Origin: Alphaproteobacteria bacterium
Lineage (GTDB): Bacteria; Pseudomonadota; Alphaproteobacteria; Rhizobiales; Xanthobacteraceae
Assembly: GCA_016869215.1 (NCBI GenBank)
Contig: VGEP01000008.1
Coordinates: 93,209-157,208 of the forward strand
Length of the DNA stretch: 64,000 nucleotides
Direction of reading: 5' to 3'
Shown here: one piece after another, positions 8,695-17,749 of the stretch
Layout: each line of letters opens with the position of its first letter
Position numbering within the stretch: position 1 is the first letter of the stretch
Notes under the pieces: model-generated
What the model was told of the DNA's origin: nothing
Databases searched by the model: none
What the model saw: only the letters and a program-made list of their open reading frames with translations
Translations under genes and position numbers: made by a program

Positions 8695-9645
8695 TCAGTA
8701 ATTCCCCACCATCAAGCGCACGAACACCGGCAGCAGGATGACCACGAACAGCACCGGAAAGATGCAGATCATCATCGGCAGCGCGAGCTTGGCCGGCAGG
8801 CTGTAGGCCTTCTCCTCGGCGCGCGACAGCCGCTTGTGGCGCATGTCGTCGGAATAGACCCGCAGCGCGTCGGTGATGCTCGATCCCAGCTCCTCGGATT
8901 GCTGGATCAGGGTCGCGAACGAGCGCGCCTCCTCAAGACCCAGCCGGTCGGCGAAATGCTCCAGCGCCTCGCTCATGGTGCGTCCGGCGCGGATTTCGAG
9001 GTTGGCCATATGGATGTTGGCGCAGAGCGACGGATAGCTGTCGCCAAGCTCGCGGCCGACCCGGTCGAGCGACGCCTCCATGCTCAGCCCCGCGTCGGCG
9101 CAGACCACCAGCAGGTCCATGAAATCCGGGAAGCCGGCTTGGTGCTCGTACATCCGCCCCTTGATGCGGCGATCGAGATAGACGCTCGGCCCGATGTAAC
9201 CCGCGATGCCGCCGACGCCGACCAGCATCCAGAGCACCGGATCGCCCGGCTCGGCCGGCGCGAATACGAAGGCGAGCAGCGCCAGACCCACCGCCAGCGC
9301 GGTGCGGATCAAAAAGAACGCCGCCACCGCGCGCCCGTTGTAGATGCCCGCCTGCACCATGCGCCGGCGCAGCACCTTCATGTCCTCGCCGCCGTCGCCG
9401 TAGTGCTTGGACGTATAGTCCATCACCCGCTGCGCGGCCTTCAGACTCGAATGCCGCAGCGAGCGAGCGCCGCCCGGCGCGCCGAGCGGATCGGCCGGAC
9501 CGATGTTGGCGGCGCGGCGGCGCACCGAGCCCTGCACGCGCACGACGGCCATGACGCTGAACGCCAGCGTGGTGGCCGCCAGGAACACCAGCAGCATCAC
9601 CATCGTGCTGCTGCCGCCGTCCAGCATCTGCGCCGCAAGCTCCAT
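8695..9645 (-). CDS. tadC: Tad pilus inner-membrane platform protein TadC
   Basis: A 316-residue type II secretion F-domain protein (TadC). It has an N-terminal membrane helix (SSTMVMLLVFLAATTLAFS), a basic cytoplasmic loop, two central helices and the cytoplasmic F domain (MDLLVVCADAGLSMEASL, then FATLIQQSEELGSSITDALR), followed by a C-terminal membrane helix (ICIFPVLFVVILLPVFVR). TadC and TadB form the inner-membrane platform on which the CpaF ATPase acts during Flp pilus extrusion. It is the last gene of the minus-strand tad operon, 3 bases after tadB. The family and role are clear. Confidence 0.93.
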   Translation of the reverse strand: MELAAQMLDGGSSTMVMLLVFLAATTLAFSVMAVVRVQGSVRRRAANIGPADPLGAPGGARSLRHSSLKAAQRVMDYTSKHYGDGGEDMKVLRRRMVQAGIYNGRAVAAFFLIRTALAVGLALLAFVFAPAEPGDPVLWMLVGVGGIAGYIGPSVYLDRRIKGRMYEHQAGFPDFMDLLVVCADAGLSMEASLDRVGRELGDSYPSLCANIHMANLEIRAGRTMSEALEHFADRLGLEEARSFATLIQQSEELGSSITDALRVYSDDMRHKRLSRAEEKAYSLPAKLALPMMICIFPVLFVVILLPVFVRLMVGNY

Positions 9646-9648
9646 CGG

Positions 9649-10617
9649 TCAGATCCTGAAGTTGACCATGCGGTACATGATGAAGTTGCCGACGCCCATC
9701 CAGGCGCCGGCAACGGCGAGCGCGATCTTGGTGATCTCCTCGTGCCAGACGCTGCCGTAGAACTCCGGGGTGATGACCTGCACGATCAGGAACATCACGA
9801 TCGGCAGCGACGACAGGATCATCGCGGACGCGCGGCCCTCCGCGGCCAGGGCGCGGATTTTCCGCCGCATCTTGAAGCGCTCGCGGATTACCGCCGACAG
9901 GTTCTCCAGGATTTCGCCGAGATTGCCGCCGGTCGAGCTCTGGATCGCCACCGCGGTCACGAACAGCGGCAGGTCCTCCTGCCCGACGCGGTAGTAGAGA
10001 TTGCGCATGCCGGTTTCGAGATCGGCGCCGTAGGTGATCTCGTCGGCGACGATGCCGAACTCGGTTCCGATCGGGTCGGGCATCTCGCGCGCCACCAGGC
10101 CGATGGCGATCGGCACCGGATGGCCCGCGCGCAGGCTGCGCACGATGATGTCGAGCGCGTCCGGGAACTGGGCGCCGAACCTCTTCTGGCGCCGGCCGCG
10201 CATGATCCGCAGCGTGAGATAGGGCAGCGCCGTGCAGCACAGCACCGCCGCCATCAGCGCTTCCGCGACATCGCCGCGCATCGACATCAGGCCGGAGAAC
10301 ACGAACAGCGCGCCGACGCCGACGTAGATCGCGAGCTTGCCGACGCCGAACGACAGGCCCGATTGCAGGATCAGCCGGTTGAGCGAGACCAGCGGCAGGC
10401 GGTAGTCGCCGGACTGGCTCAAGCCGCGCTCGCGGCGCAGCTGCACCAGCATCGCCTCGCGGTCGGGCTGGCCGTCCATCAGCTTCAGGCGGCGGTTGAT
10501 GTTCTTGCGGTAAGAGCGCGTCGTGAAGAACAGCAGATAGACGCCCTCAAAGAACAGCACCGCCGCCAGCGCCGCGAACAGGTAGACCACGAGCGTTGCG
10601 TCGATCTCGAACGGCAT
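9649..10617 (-). CDS. tadB: Tad pilus inner-membrane platform protein TadB
   Basis: A 322-residue type II secretion F-domain protein. The N-terminal membrane helix (LVVYLFAALAAVLFFEGVYLL) is followed by a cytoplasmic region with LKLMDGQPDREAMLVQLRRE, two central helices, the F domain with FPDALDIIVRSLRAGHPVP and IQSSTGGNLGEILENLSAVI, and C-terminal helices. The sequence around RAGHPVPIAIGLVAREMPDP is characteristic of TadB rather than TadC. It lies 18 bases downstream of cpaF and 3 bases upstream of tadC, so the three are surely cotranscribed. Confidence 0.93.
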   Translation of the reverse strand: MPFEIDATLVVYLFAALAAVLFFEGVYLLFFTTRSYRKNINRRLKLMDGQPDREAMLVQLRRERGLSQSGDYRLPLVSLNRLILQSGLSFGVGKLAIYVGVGALFVFSGLMSMRGDVAEALMAAVLCCTALPYLTLRIMRGRRQKRFGAQFPDALDIIVRSLRAGHPVPIAIGLVAREMPDPIGTEFGIVADEITYGADLETGMRNLYYRVGQEDLPLFVTAVAIQSSTGGNLGEILENLSAVIRERFKMRRKIRALAAEGRASAMILSSLPIVMFLIVQVITPEFYGSVWHEEITKIALAVAGAWMGVGNFIMYRMVNFRI

Positions 10618-10635
10618 GGACTCAGGCCTGCGCCC

Positions 10636-12057
10636 TCACAGCGGCTTGCTCGGATCGAAATGGCTCGCCGGGATCTTGATGCCGCGCGCGGCAAGCTCGC
10701 TCAGGAACCGCGGGCGCACGCCGGTCGCCACGAAATGGCCCTCGACCGTGCCGTCGTCCGCGGTGTTGGTGCGGACGAATTTGTAGATCTCCTGCATCTG
10801 GACGATGTCGCCTTCCATGCCGGTGATCTCGCTGACCGACGTGATGCGGCGCTTGCCGTCGGACAGGCGCTGCAGCTGCACGATCATGCGGATCGCGGCT
10901 GCGATCTGGCCGCGCACCGACGCGATGGTCATCGGCAGGCCGGCCATGCCGATCATCTGCTCAAGGCGCGAGATTGCCTCACGCGGATTGTTGGCGTGGA
11001 TCGTCGCCATCGAGCCCTCGTGGCCGGTGTTCATGGCCTGGAGCATGTCGAAGGCTTCCTCGCCGCGGCACTCGCCGAGGATGATGCGTTCGGGCCGCAT
11101 GCGGAGCGCGTTCTTGACCAGTTCGCGCTGGCGGATTTCGCCGTGGCCTTCGATGTTCGGAGGCCGCGTTTCCATGCGCGCCACGTGCGGCTGCTGCAGC
11201 TGGAGTTCGGCCGCATCCTCGATGGTGATCAGCCGCTCCTTCTCCGAGATGAAGGCCGACAGCGCGTTCAGCATCGTGGTCTTGCCGGAGCCGGTGCCGC
11301 CGGAAATGATGGTGGTGACGCGCGCCTTCACCGCAGCGGCCAGAAGTTCGGCCATCTGCGGCTTGATTGCGCCGATCTCGACCAGCTTGGTCAGGCTGAA
11401 CGGCTTCTTGGAGAACTTGCGGATCGAAACCAGCGGCCCGTCGACTGCGATCGGGCGCACCGCGACGTTGACGCGCGAGCCGTCGAGCAGGCGCGCGTCG
11501 CAAAGCGGATGCGATTCGTCGACCCGCCGGCCGACCGCTGCGACGATCTTGTTGACGATGCGCAGCAGATGCGCCTCGTCCTTGAACCGGCAGGCGACCG
11601 GCTCGAGCAGGCCGCCGCGCTCGATATAAGTGCATTCGTGGCCGTTGATCAGGATGTCGCTGATCGAGGGGTCCTTGAGCAGCGGCTCCAGCGGGCCGAG
11701 GCCCGTCATCTCGTCGAGGATTTCGGAAACGAACTCGTCCAGTTCCTCGGTGTTGAGCGCCAGCCGCTCGACCACGACGTACTGCGTCACGAGCTGCCGG
11801 ATGTGCCGGCGCATCTCCTCTTCCGGCAGCTTCTCCAGCGCCGAAAGGTTGATCTCCTCGATCAGCCGGCGGTGCAGGCGCACCTTGGCGTCGAGGAACT
11901 TGCCCGACAGCAGCGGGCTTGCGGGCTCGGCCGGGAGTTTCTCCGGCGCAGGCGTCGCCATCACCGTCCACGCCATGCTGTCCGGCGTCGCGGGCGCGTC
12001 GGCGGCCGGCAGCGGCTCGGGCGCCGCGGAGCGCCGTGCGGTGAAGCGTCCCGACAT
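10636..12057 (-). CDS. cpaF: Tad pilus secretion ATPase CpaF/TadA
   Basis: A 473-residue secretion ATPase of the VirB11/PilB superfamily. Key motifs are Walker A ISGGTGSGKTT, an Asp box with LITIEDAAELQLQ, Walker B-region ERIILGECRGEEAFDMLQ and the His box GSMATIHANNPREAISRLE. A helical N-terminal domain precedes the ATPase core. It powers pilin assembly and retraction with TadB/TadC. Start ATG 12057 has GAGGA about 7 bases upstream; the longer frame back to 12126 would overlap cpaE and is rejected. The gap to cpaE is 25 bp. The ATPase motifs are complete, so this gene itself looks functional. Confidence 0.94.
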   Translation of the reverse strand: MSGRFTARRSAAPEPLPAADAPATPDSMAWTVMATPAPEKLPAEPASPLLSGKFLDAKVRLHRRLIEEINLSALEKLPEEEMRRHIRQLVTQYVVVERLALNTEELDEFVSEILDEMTGLGPLEPLLKDPSISDILINGHECTYIERGGLLEPVACRFKDEAHLLRIVNKIVAAVGRRVDESHPLCDARLLDGSRVNVAVRPIAVDGPLVSIRKFSKKPFSLTKLVEIGAIKPQMAELLAAAVKARVTTIISGGTGSGKTTMLNALSAFISEKERLITIEDAAELQLQQPHVARMETRPPNIEGHGEIRQRELVKNALRMRPERIILGECRGEEAFDMLQAMNTGHEGSMATIHANNPREAISRLEQMIGMAGLPMTIASVRGQIAAAIRMIVQLQRLSDGKRRITSVSEITGMEGDIVQMQEIYKFVRTNTADDGTVEGHFVATGVRPRFLSELAARGIKIPASHFDPSKPL

Positions 12058-12082
12058 GCTCAGTCCTCGCTCATCGGCACGG

Positions 12083-13306
12083 TCACTTGGCAAACGCCGC
12101 GCTGAGTTTCTTGACCAGACCCGCACCCTGCGCCGCCTGCGGCCGCGCCGCGGGCTGCGGCACGACCAGCTTTCTGAGCTGCGCGGAAATGGCGTTGCCG
12201 CTCTTCACTTCGTCGAGCGGCACGCCGCGGTCGATCGCCTCGCGCACCAGCCGGTAGTCGTTCGGTATGGTGCCGGCGAGGTCTCCGCCAAGCGCCTGTT
12301 CGAGGTCGGACTTCTTCAGTCCCGGCGCGAACATGCGCTGCTCGAAGCGGTTGACGATCACCTGCGGATTCGGGCCGTCGCCCAGCCGCTCGCGGATCGC
12401 GGCGACGAGCTGGCGCGTGTGACGCAGGCTCGGAACCGTCATCTCGCTGACGATGAACAGGCGGTTGGTCCCGAGCAGCACGCTGTCGGTCCAGGAGAAC
12501 CAGGTGCGCGGCATGTCGATCACGACGTAGTCGAAGTGCGACGACACGAGATCGAGCAGCCGCGTGACCATGTCGGGATCGAAGGTGCGCATTTCGGCCG
12601 GCCGGTTCGGCGCGGCGATCACCGCGAGCCCCGACGCGTGATGCGACAGCATGATTTCCAGAAGCTGGCGGTCGAGCCGTTCCGGGCGCGGCTCGATCTC
12701 CTTGAGGTCGAGGCGCGGTTCGAGATCGAGATAGTCGGCGCAGGCGCCGTGCTGGAAGTCGAGATCGACCAGACAGGTGCTGGCGCGGCCGCGCGGGCCG
12801 CTGTCGAGCAGCAGCATCGCGGTCTGGATCGCGAGCGTGGTGACTCCCGCACCGCCGACCGCCGGCAGGAACGTGTAGATCTGCGCCTCGGACGACTCCG
12901 ACCCGGAAGGCCGCGAGACGCGGGCGCAGGTGCGCACCAGTTCGACCGGCTGGACCGGCTTCACCAGGAAGTCGGCGACCCGCATCTGCATCAGCCGCCG
13001 CGCCAGTTCGGCGTCGAACGTCTGCGTGACCACGATGACCGGTGGCCAGGTTCCGACCCGCGACATCAGGCGCTCAAGCGCCTGGATTTCGTCCTCGCGG
13101 CCGCCGTCGAGGTCGATCAGGACGACCGACATGCCCGCCACGTCCAGCCCGTCGCCGACGTCCCCGACGGTGCCGGACGCGATCCGCAGATCGATCATCG
13201 AGCTCGCGCCGAACGTCGTGCGCACGGCATGCTCGAACGCGGTGTCCGCGGTGATCGCGGCCACGCCGGTACGGTCGCCATGAGTCGCAGGCCGGGTCAT
13301 ACGCAT
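12083..13306 (-). CDS. cpaE: Tad pilus localisation/assembly protein CpaE
   Basis: A 407-residue CpaE/TadZ protein. The N-terminal third (about residues 30-150) is a receiver-like domain (VVLIDLDGG, PPVIVVTQTFDAELARRLMQ). The rest is a ParA/MinD-like ATPase domain in which the Walker A loop is degenerate: VGGAGVTTLAIQTA lacks the deviant-Walker Lys pair. Such loss is common in TadZ proteins, which act as polar localisation factors. The conserved ParA element YVVIDMPRTWFSWTDSVL is present. Two possible starts, ATG 13306 and ATG 13300, are separated by one codon; neither has a strong ribosome-binding site. It lies between cpaD and cpaF in the usual Tad order. Confidence 0.92.
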   Translation of the reverse strand: MRMTRPATHGDRTGVAAITADTAFEHAVRTTFGASSMIDLRIASGTVGDVGDGLDVAGMSVVLIDLDGGREDEIQALERLMSRVGTWPPVIVVTQTFDAELARRLMQMRVADFLVKPVQPVELVRTCARVSRPSGSESSEAQIYTFLPAVGGAGVTTLAIQTAMLLLDSGPRGRASTCLVDLDFQHGACADYLDLEPRLDLKEIEPRPERLDRQLLEIMLSHHASGLAVIAAPNRPAEMRTFDPDMVTRLLDLVSSHFDYVVIDMPRTWFSWTDSVLLGTNRLFIVSEMTVPSLRHTRQLVAAIRERLGDGPNPQVIVNRFEQRMFAPGLKKSDLEQALGGDLAGTIPNDYRLVREAIDRGVPLDEVKSGNAISAQLRKLVVPQPAARPQAAQGAGLVKKLSAAFAK

Positions 13307-13334
13307 TGCTTGCTATCGCGCGCTCCGCGATTCC

Positions 13335-13697
13335 TTACTTGGTCTGGCCGCCGCTTGGCGCCGAGGCGGCCTGTGCGTTGGACGTCGACTGCGCGGCCTG
13401 CTGCGCCTGGGCATAGGCCGCGGAACTGGTGGTCGCGTTGACCGGCGGGATGATGCGCCCGGTGCGATAGCGTTCGGAGGCGGTCTGCGCCTTCTCGCCG
13501 TTGTAGGCGATGTCGCGCCGGCCGCTGGAGGGCGGCCACGGATCGATCACCTGCGTGACACGGTTGGCCGCCATCGCCTCGCCGGTGTGAAGCGAAAGGG
13601 TGTCGCGGCGGGCCGTGTAGGTCTCCGAACAGCCTGCCAACGCCGCTCCCAGCGCCAGTGCTGCGGCGAACGTCCTATTTGCGGGCCGAAACCACAC
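13335..13697 (-). CDS. cpaD: short CpaD-like pilus assembly lipoprotein
   Basis: A small lipoprotein of about 120 residues. GTG 13697 is preceded by GGGAGG and yields the signal FRPANRTFAAALALGAALAG with the lipobox Cys in LAGCSE. The mature part begins with a Tyr/Arg/Ser-rich stretch (TYTARRDTLSLHTGEAMAAN), then DPWPP, which matches the N-terminal portion of CpaD/TadD-like pilus proteins of Rhizobiales, and ends in an Ala/Gln/Ser-rich tail. CpaD is usually about 200 residues or more, so this is a short form. The start overlaps the end of cpaC by 23 bases, implying coupling. Position (between cpaC and cpaE) is the main support for the symbol. Confidence 0.75.
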   Translation of the reverse strand: MWFRPANRTFAAALALGAALAGCSETYTARRDTLSLHTGEAMAANRVTQVIDPWPPSSGRRDIAYNGEKAQTASERYRTGRIIPPVNATTSSAAYAQAQQAAQSTSNAQAASAPSGGQTK

Positions 13698-15219
13698 GGG
13701 CGCCTCCCTTCGGCAGGTCGAGCATGTGACCGGTGAACTCGCGCGGCGGCAGGCCCGCATGCAAGCGTGCGGCGGCGCGGCTGACTTCGGTCTTGCCCAT
13801 CAGGAACAGGTCCTTGTCGTTGGGCGGCAGCGTGCCGTCGAGCGGCGTCTTGATGACGTCGCCGGGCCGCGCCGGGCGCACCAGGCGGGGCGTGACGATG
13901 ATCGCCAGATCGGTTTCCCGCTTCTGGTACGACGTGCTGCGGAACAGCGTGCCCAGCACCGGAATGTCTCCGAGCCACGGCAACTGGTTGATCTGGTTCT
14001 GGCCGACGCTCTGCAACAGGCCGCCGATCACGAAGCTCTGCCCGTCGCGCAGCTCGACCGTGGTCGAGGCCCGGCGCACGATCAGCGGCGGGATCGACTA
14101 GCCCTGGATCTGCACCGGCCTGGTGTGATCGAGCTCGCTGACTTCCGGCTCGATCTTCATGTTAATCAGCCCGTCGCCCAGCACCGTCGGCGTGAACGCA
14201 AGCCCGACGCCGTAGCGCTTGTACTCGATCGTCACCGAGCCGAGCGTGCCCGGCACCGGCACGGGATATTCGCCGCCGGCCAGGAAGCTCGCGGTGTCGC
14301 CGGACAGGGCGACGAGGTTGGGCTCGGCCAGCGTCCGCGCCATGCCCTTTTCTTCCAGCGCGTTGAGCGCAACGTCGATCGACGTGCCATTGGCGAGCAA
14401 GCGGCCGATCATGAACCCGAACGGCGAGCCGCCCGACAGCACGCCCGCGGCGACCGTCGAGGCGCGCAGGACGTTGGCATCGTTGCGGCCGCCGGAAGCG
14501 ATGTTCGGATTCTTGAACACGTTGTCGCCGGACGGCGTGATCGGGAGATCGGTTGTGGACTGCCGCATCCCGACGTTCGACAGGAAACGCCCGCCGTGCG
14601 TATGCCACTGCACGCCGAGATCGCGGCCGGCATTGCGGTTGGCTTCGACGAAGCGCACCTCCAGCATGACCTGCTGCGGCTGCAGCACCTGGACGGAATT
14701 GATGACCTCGGGGCCGAACTGCTTGGCGATCTGCACCGCCTTGTCCACGGTCGGGCCGTCCGGCGCGGTACCCGACAGCATGATGCGGCCGTTGACGGCG
14801 CCCACGCGCAGGCCGGCATGCGGGAACCGCTTGCGGATTTCATTCGCCAGCAGCGAGGTGTCGTACACCACCTCGACGTCGAACACGCCGATCAGCTTCT
14901 TGCCCTCGGCATAGACCGACACGCGGGTGGTGCCGTTCTTCTTGCCGAGGATCGAGAGCGAGCGGTCGGTCAGCGGGTTGACGTCCGCCACCTCCGCATC
15001 GCCGACCGTGACCTCGACGAAACTCGTGTCGGTGCGCACGTCCTCGGTCTTGCCGATATAGACCGACACCGTCGCCGTACGCTTGGCCTGACCGACCTGG
15101 ATCGTGCGCTGCGCCGCCGCCTCTCCGGCGAAGCACACAACGCCGATCGCGGCGATCAGCGCCGCGGCAGCCAGCGAGCCGAAGCGCGAGCCGCGTCGCG
15201 CCTTCTTGTTGCTGCTCAT
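13675..15219 (-). pseudogene. cpaC: Tad secretin CpaC/RcpA interrupted by an in-frame amber codon
   Basis: Reading from ATG 15219 (GGGGAG about 8 bases upstream) gives an exported secretin: a signal peptide ending at AGEAAAQ, an N-terminal domain with DVRTDTSFVEVTVGDAEVAD, a BON-like region and the secretin core. After 373 codons, TAG at 14100-14098 interrupts the frame between PVQIQG and SIPPLIVRRA. The same frame then continues without other defects through LRDGQSFVIGGLLQS, PWLGDIPVLGTLF and TDLAIIVTPRLVRP to the natural stop at 13675. The total length (514 codons) is normal for the family. No indel is involved. The lost part is the membrane-spanning end of the outer-membrane ring, so a truncated product should not form a channel. 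It could be a true nonsense mutation, a base-call error or a suppressed codon. Confidence 0.85.
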
Positions 15220-15269
15220 GTCCAACTCCCCACCCATCTGTTTGACTTCCCCAAACTCATTGCCGGCCG

Positions 15270-16133
15270 TCAGCGGTCCCCAGCCACCGCAGCCTGCAAA
15301 CCGGCGCCTTCCGCCGGAACGCTGTATTCCTCGCGCGTCGACGCGCGGCGCACCGCGACCGTCACCATGCCGGCATTGCCGCGTTCCCTGGCGGTCGGCG
15401 TGCTCGTCACGCCGAGATCGTTCAGCGTGAGGCGGCGCGTGAACTCGCTGCTCGCTTCGCCGGCCTTGCGCAACATCAGCGACAGGCTGCCGACCGACGC
15501 GCTGAGCGACAGCTTCTGCGCGCCGATGGCGTCGACCTCGAGTGTCACGGCCTTCACGACCGTCGGCTTCTCGGTGCGCTCGTCGGCGACCTGATCGATC
15601 GCCAGCACGCGCGCGTTCTGCAGCACCACGTCCGACGTCGCGTTGGTCTTGTCGGTCTGCCGGGTCAGCGCCACGTCGACACGGTCGCCCGGCAGCACGA
15701 AGCCGCCGACGCCGTCGACGTCGTTGACGCGGATGGTCACTGCCTTGAGCCCGTCGCGCAGCAGCGCCGACAGCGTCGCGCGCTGGCCGGGGCCGGTAAT
15801 CTTGGCCGCGAGCACCGGCTCGTTCGGCTCGATCGAGGCGAGCGCCACGCGGCGGCCGTGCGACATGACGTCGGCGATCTTGGCAAACGCGCCGGCCGGC
15901 AGCGCATTCGCGGGCCACGGCGTTTCGCGCAGGTGATCCGCCGCCAGCGTGTTGCCGTAGCGCAAGGGCTTCGCCGCAACCACGACGGTCGCCACCGGCG
16001 TCTGCTTCTTGTTGGCTTCGAGGCTGCGCATACGCTGCTCGGCTTGGCTGTTGAGCCAGGACTGCGCGACGAAGACCGCGAGCAGGCCGAACACGACTGC
16101 AAAAGCGATCATCACGACGGTGCTGGTGCGCAC
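15270..16133 (-). CDS. cpaB: Flp pilus assembly protein CpaB/RcpC
   Basis: A 287-residue CpaB/RcpC protein. It starts with an N-terminal membrane anchor (VVMIAFAVVFGLLAVFVAQS), followed by a periplasmic SAF domain (PVATVVVAAKPLRYGNTLAA) and the RcpC-type domain with GGFVLPGDRVDVALTRQT. It assists secretin assembly or stability in Tad systems. The start is GTG 16133 with a GGGGG-type ribosome-binding site. It is the first gene of the minus-strand tad operon seen here; cpaC follows after 50 bp. The 297 bp upstream (16134-16430) carry no convincing gene. This stretch is AT-richer than its surroundings and is the likely operon promoter region. No flp pilin or cpaA prepilin peptidase gene is present in it. 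Confidence 0.92.
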   Translation of the reverse strand: MRTSTVVMIAFAVVFGLLAVFVAQSWLNSQAEQRMRSLEANKKQTPVATVVVAAKPLRYGNTLAADHLRETPWPANALPAGAFAKIADVMSHGRRVALASIEPNEPVLAAKITGPGQRATLSALLRDGLKAVTIRVNDVDGVGGFVLPGDRVDVALTRQTDKTNATSDVVLQNARVLAIDQVADERTEKPTVVKAVTLEVDAIGAQKLSLSASVGSLSLMLRKAGEASSEFTRRLTLNDLGVTSTPTARERGNAGMVTVAVRRASTREEYSVPAEGAGLQAAVAGDR

Positions 16134-16430
16134 GGCTGAAGCCCCCGGATTGACGCCCGAAATTCTTGCCTTGTTGTCGGGGCGAATATCGCGATGGGGT
16201 GGTGTTGATTTGGTGAAGCGCGGCGCGCAAATACCGCCATGCTGAAGGAGGATTGAATTGGTATTGTTTATGAAAGGTGCAGCGGTGCGCGCGCCTTTGA
16301 TTCAATTGGAATTGTCGCGGGAAGGAACGATAAACCCTAACCGATTTCGCAACATCGGCGCATGCTCGCAGCATCGCAAAGCCGCGCAGTGCGCGCGCGC
16401 CATGAGATGGCTAACCCGCGTTAAGCATGG

Positions 16431-17609
16431 TCATACGCGCGCAAAGCCGCGCGGAAACGAATGCAGGCTGACGAAGCCGCGCCCGGTGATGACGCCAAGC
16501 TCGCCGGTCTGCACGCCGGCCTTGCCGTCGTGCGTCACCACATTGGGCTGCACCACGAGCGTCTGATTGAGCTGGAACGGCGTTTCGGGGAGCGGTCCCG
16601 CGGGGCGGCTCGCCGAACCCAGGATCGGCTGCAGGTAGCCCCCGCCGAAGCCGTGCACCAGATCGTCGATGATGGTGAAGCCCGCGTCCTCGATCACCCG
16701 CGCGGCCTCGATGACCTGCGCCGGCAGCACGCCGGGCTTCAGCACGGCGGTCACCGCCTCGAAGGCCGCATAGGCGGCGGCGTGCAGCGCCCGGTAGAGC
16801 GGCGTCGGTTCTTCGCCGACCGCAAAGCTGCGCAGCACCTGCCCGCCGTGGTCCCAGAAGTGCGCCGTGATCTCGGACACGACAACGTCGCCCTTCTGCA
16901 CCGCGCGCGGCATCGGAAACTGCCGCGGTGCGGCGAGATCGGAGCGATGCATCGACGTGGCGCCGATGAAGTGGATGACGGTGCCGCCGCCGTGGCCGAC
17001 GTAGGCGCGCTCGATTGCGTTGCCAAGCTCGCGCTCGTTGACGCCCGGCCGGATGGCGTCGCGCAGGCCCGCCATGCCGGCGTCGCTGAAGGCCGCGCCG
17101 ATCCTGAGCCAGTCGAGCTCTTCTTCGGACTTCACCGCGCGCATGCGTCCGTAGGCGCGGTTGAGGCTTGCGACCTTCCCGAACTTCGCAGACAGCGCCG
17201 CGTGCTGCTCGAACGGCATCGGGCCGATGACCGCGACCTTGTCCGGCATCGCGCCGCGTTTCGTAAGCGTGTCGACGACCTTGCGGATCGACGCCTCGCC
17301 GCCCCATTCCACCGTCTCCGCATCCGCCGCGAACCGCCGCGCCAGCGGCTCGTGATTGACGTATTGCACGAACATCGCGTCGGGCAGGCCCGGCGTGAAC
17401 ACGCCCAGCGCCTCCGCCGTGACCGGCCATTGCGTCAGCCACTGCACCGCCGAGCCGGTGCGGTTGTAGCCGCAGAACACCAGGTGCTCGGCGCCGGCCT
17501 CGGCCATCGCGGCGGCGACCAGATCGCGCCGCCGCTTCATCTCGGCGGTGGAGAAACGCGGGATTTCGGCATCGAGGAGAGATTGGAGGTGCGGGGGAAG
17601 CGCGATCAT
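16431..17609 (-). CDS. M24 (creatinase/Xaa-Pro peptidase-like) family protein
   Basis: A 392-residue protein with the two-domain M24 layout: a creatinase N-terminal domain (about residues 20-150, with LVFCGYNRTGSAVQWL) and the pita-bread domain after it (SEEELDWLRIGAAFSDAGMA onwards). The metal-ligand pattern of true aminopeptidases looks eroded. Where MetAP-like enzymes have Asp-x-x...HGD, this protein has VVSEITAHFWDHGGQ. The later His (VHGFGGGY) and Glu (TGELGVIT) remain. A metal-independent, creatinase-like hydrolase is therefore at least as likely as a dipeptidase. It lies directly upstream of, and in the same direction as, the tad operon, and 140 bp downstream of a Rid-family gene, from which it is separated by a palindromic repeat. 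Confidence 0.85.
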   Translation of the reverse strand: MIALPPHLQSLLDAEIPRFSTAEMKRRRDLVAAAMAEAGAEHLVFCGYNRTGSAVQWLTQWPVTAEALGVFTPGLPDAMFVQYVNHEPLARRFAADAETVEWGGEASIRKVVDTLTKRGAMPDKVAVIGPMPFEQHAALSAKFGKVASLNRAYGRMRAVKSEEELDWLRIGAAFSDAGMAGLRDAIRPGVNERELGNAIERAYVGHGGGTVIHFIGATSMHRSDLAAPRQFPMPRAVQKGDVVVSEITAHFWDHGGQVLRSFAVGEEPTPLYRALHAAAYAAFEAVTAVLKPGVLPAQVIEAARVIEDAGFTIIDDLVHGFGGGYLQPILGSASRPAGPLPETPFQLNQTLVVQPNVVTHDGKAGVQTGELGVITGRGFVSLHSFPRGFARV

Positions 17610-17620
17610 GGCGGCCTCGC

Positions 17621-17745
17621 GTGTCCCGGGCGCAGCGCAGTGCGAAGCGATGCGCTGCAGACCCGGGACCCAGCTTGCTTCTTTACCGATCGGGGTCCCG
17701 GATCAGCGGTGCATCGCTGTCGCGCCGCACCGCGTCCGGGACACA
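17621..17745. repeat. palindromic intergenic repeat, family A copy 1
   Basis: A 125-bp element beginning GTGTCCCGGG and ending in its near complement CCGGGACAC, with inner palindromes CCCGGGACCC and GGGGTCCCGG. A second, shorter copy of the same family lies at 47416-47518 with the same outer arms and the same central blocks. Both copies sit between two genes, immediately beside the 3' end of a minus-strand coding gene. No coding capacity. It resembles the REP/RPE-type elements that abound in Hyphomicrobiales genomes and may act as a transcript-end structure. Confidence 0.8.
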
Positions 17746-17749
17746 GCCC

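Noticed and set aside
8158..12105. Very long open frame on the plus strand opposite the Nudix and tad genes (over 1300 codons).
   Set aside because: It is antisense to clear tad genes; its translation is His/Asp/Arg-rich with no domain, the usual shadow in high-GC DNA.
12058..12126. Upstream extension of cpaF to 12126.
   Set aside because: It would overlap the cpaE coding end, lacks a ribosome-binding site and the ATG at 12057 has a good one.
16408..16426. Possible CtrA box (TTAA-N7-TTAA) upstream of the tad operon.
   Set aside because: The minus strand reads TTAACGCGGGTTAG, with a 6-base spacer and a mismatch, and it lies about 280 bp from cpaB.
16258..16566. Short plus-strand frame in the tad upstream region.
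   Set aside because: Half of it is antisense to the M24 gene, it has no ribosome-binding site and no family resemblance.
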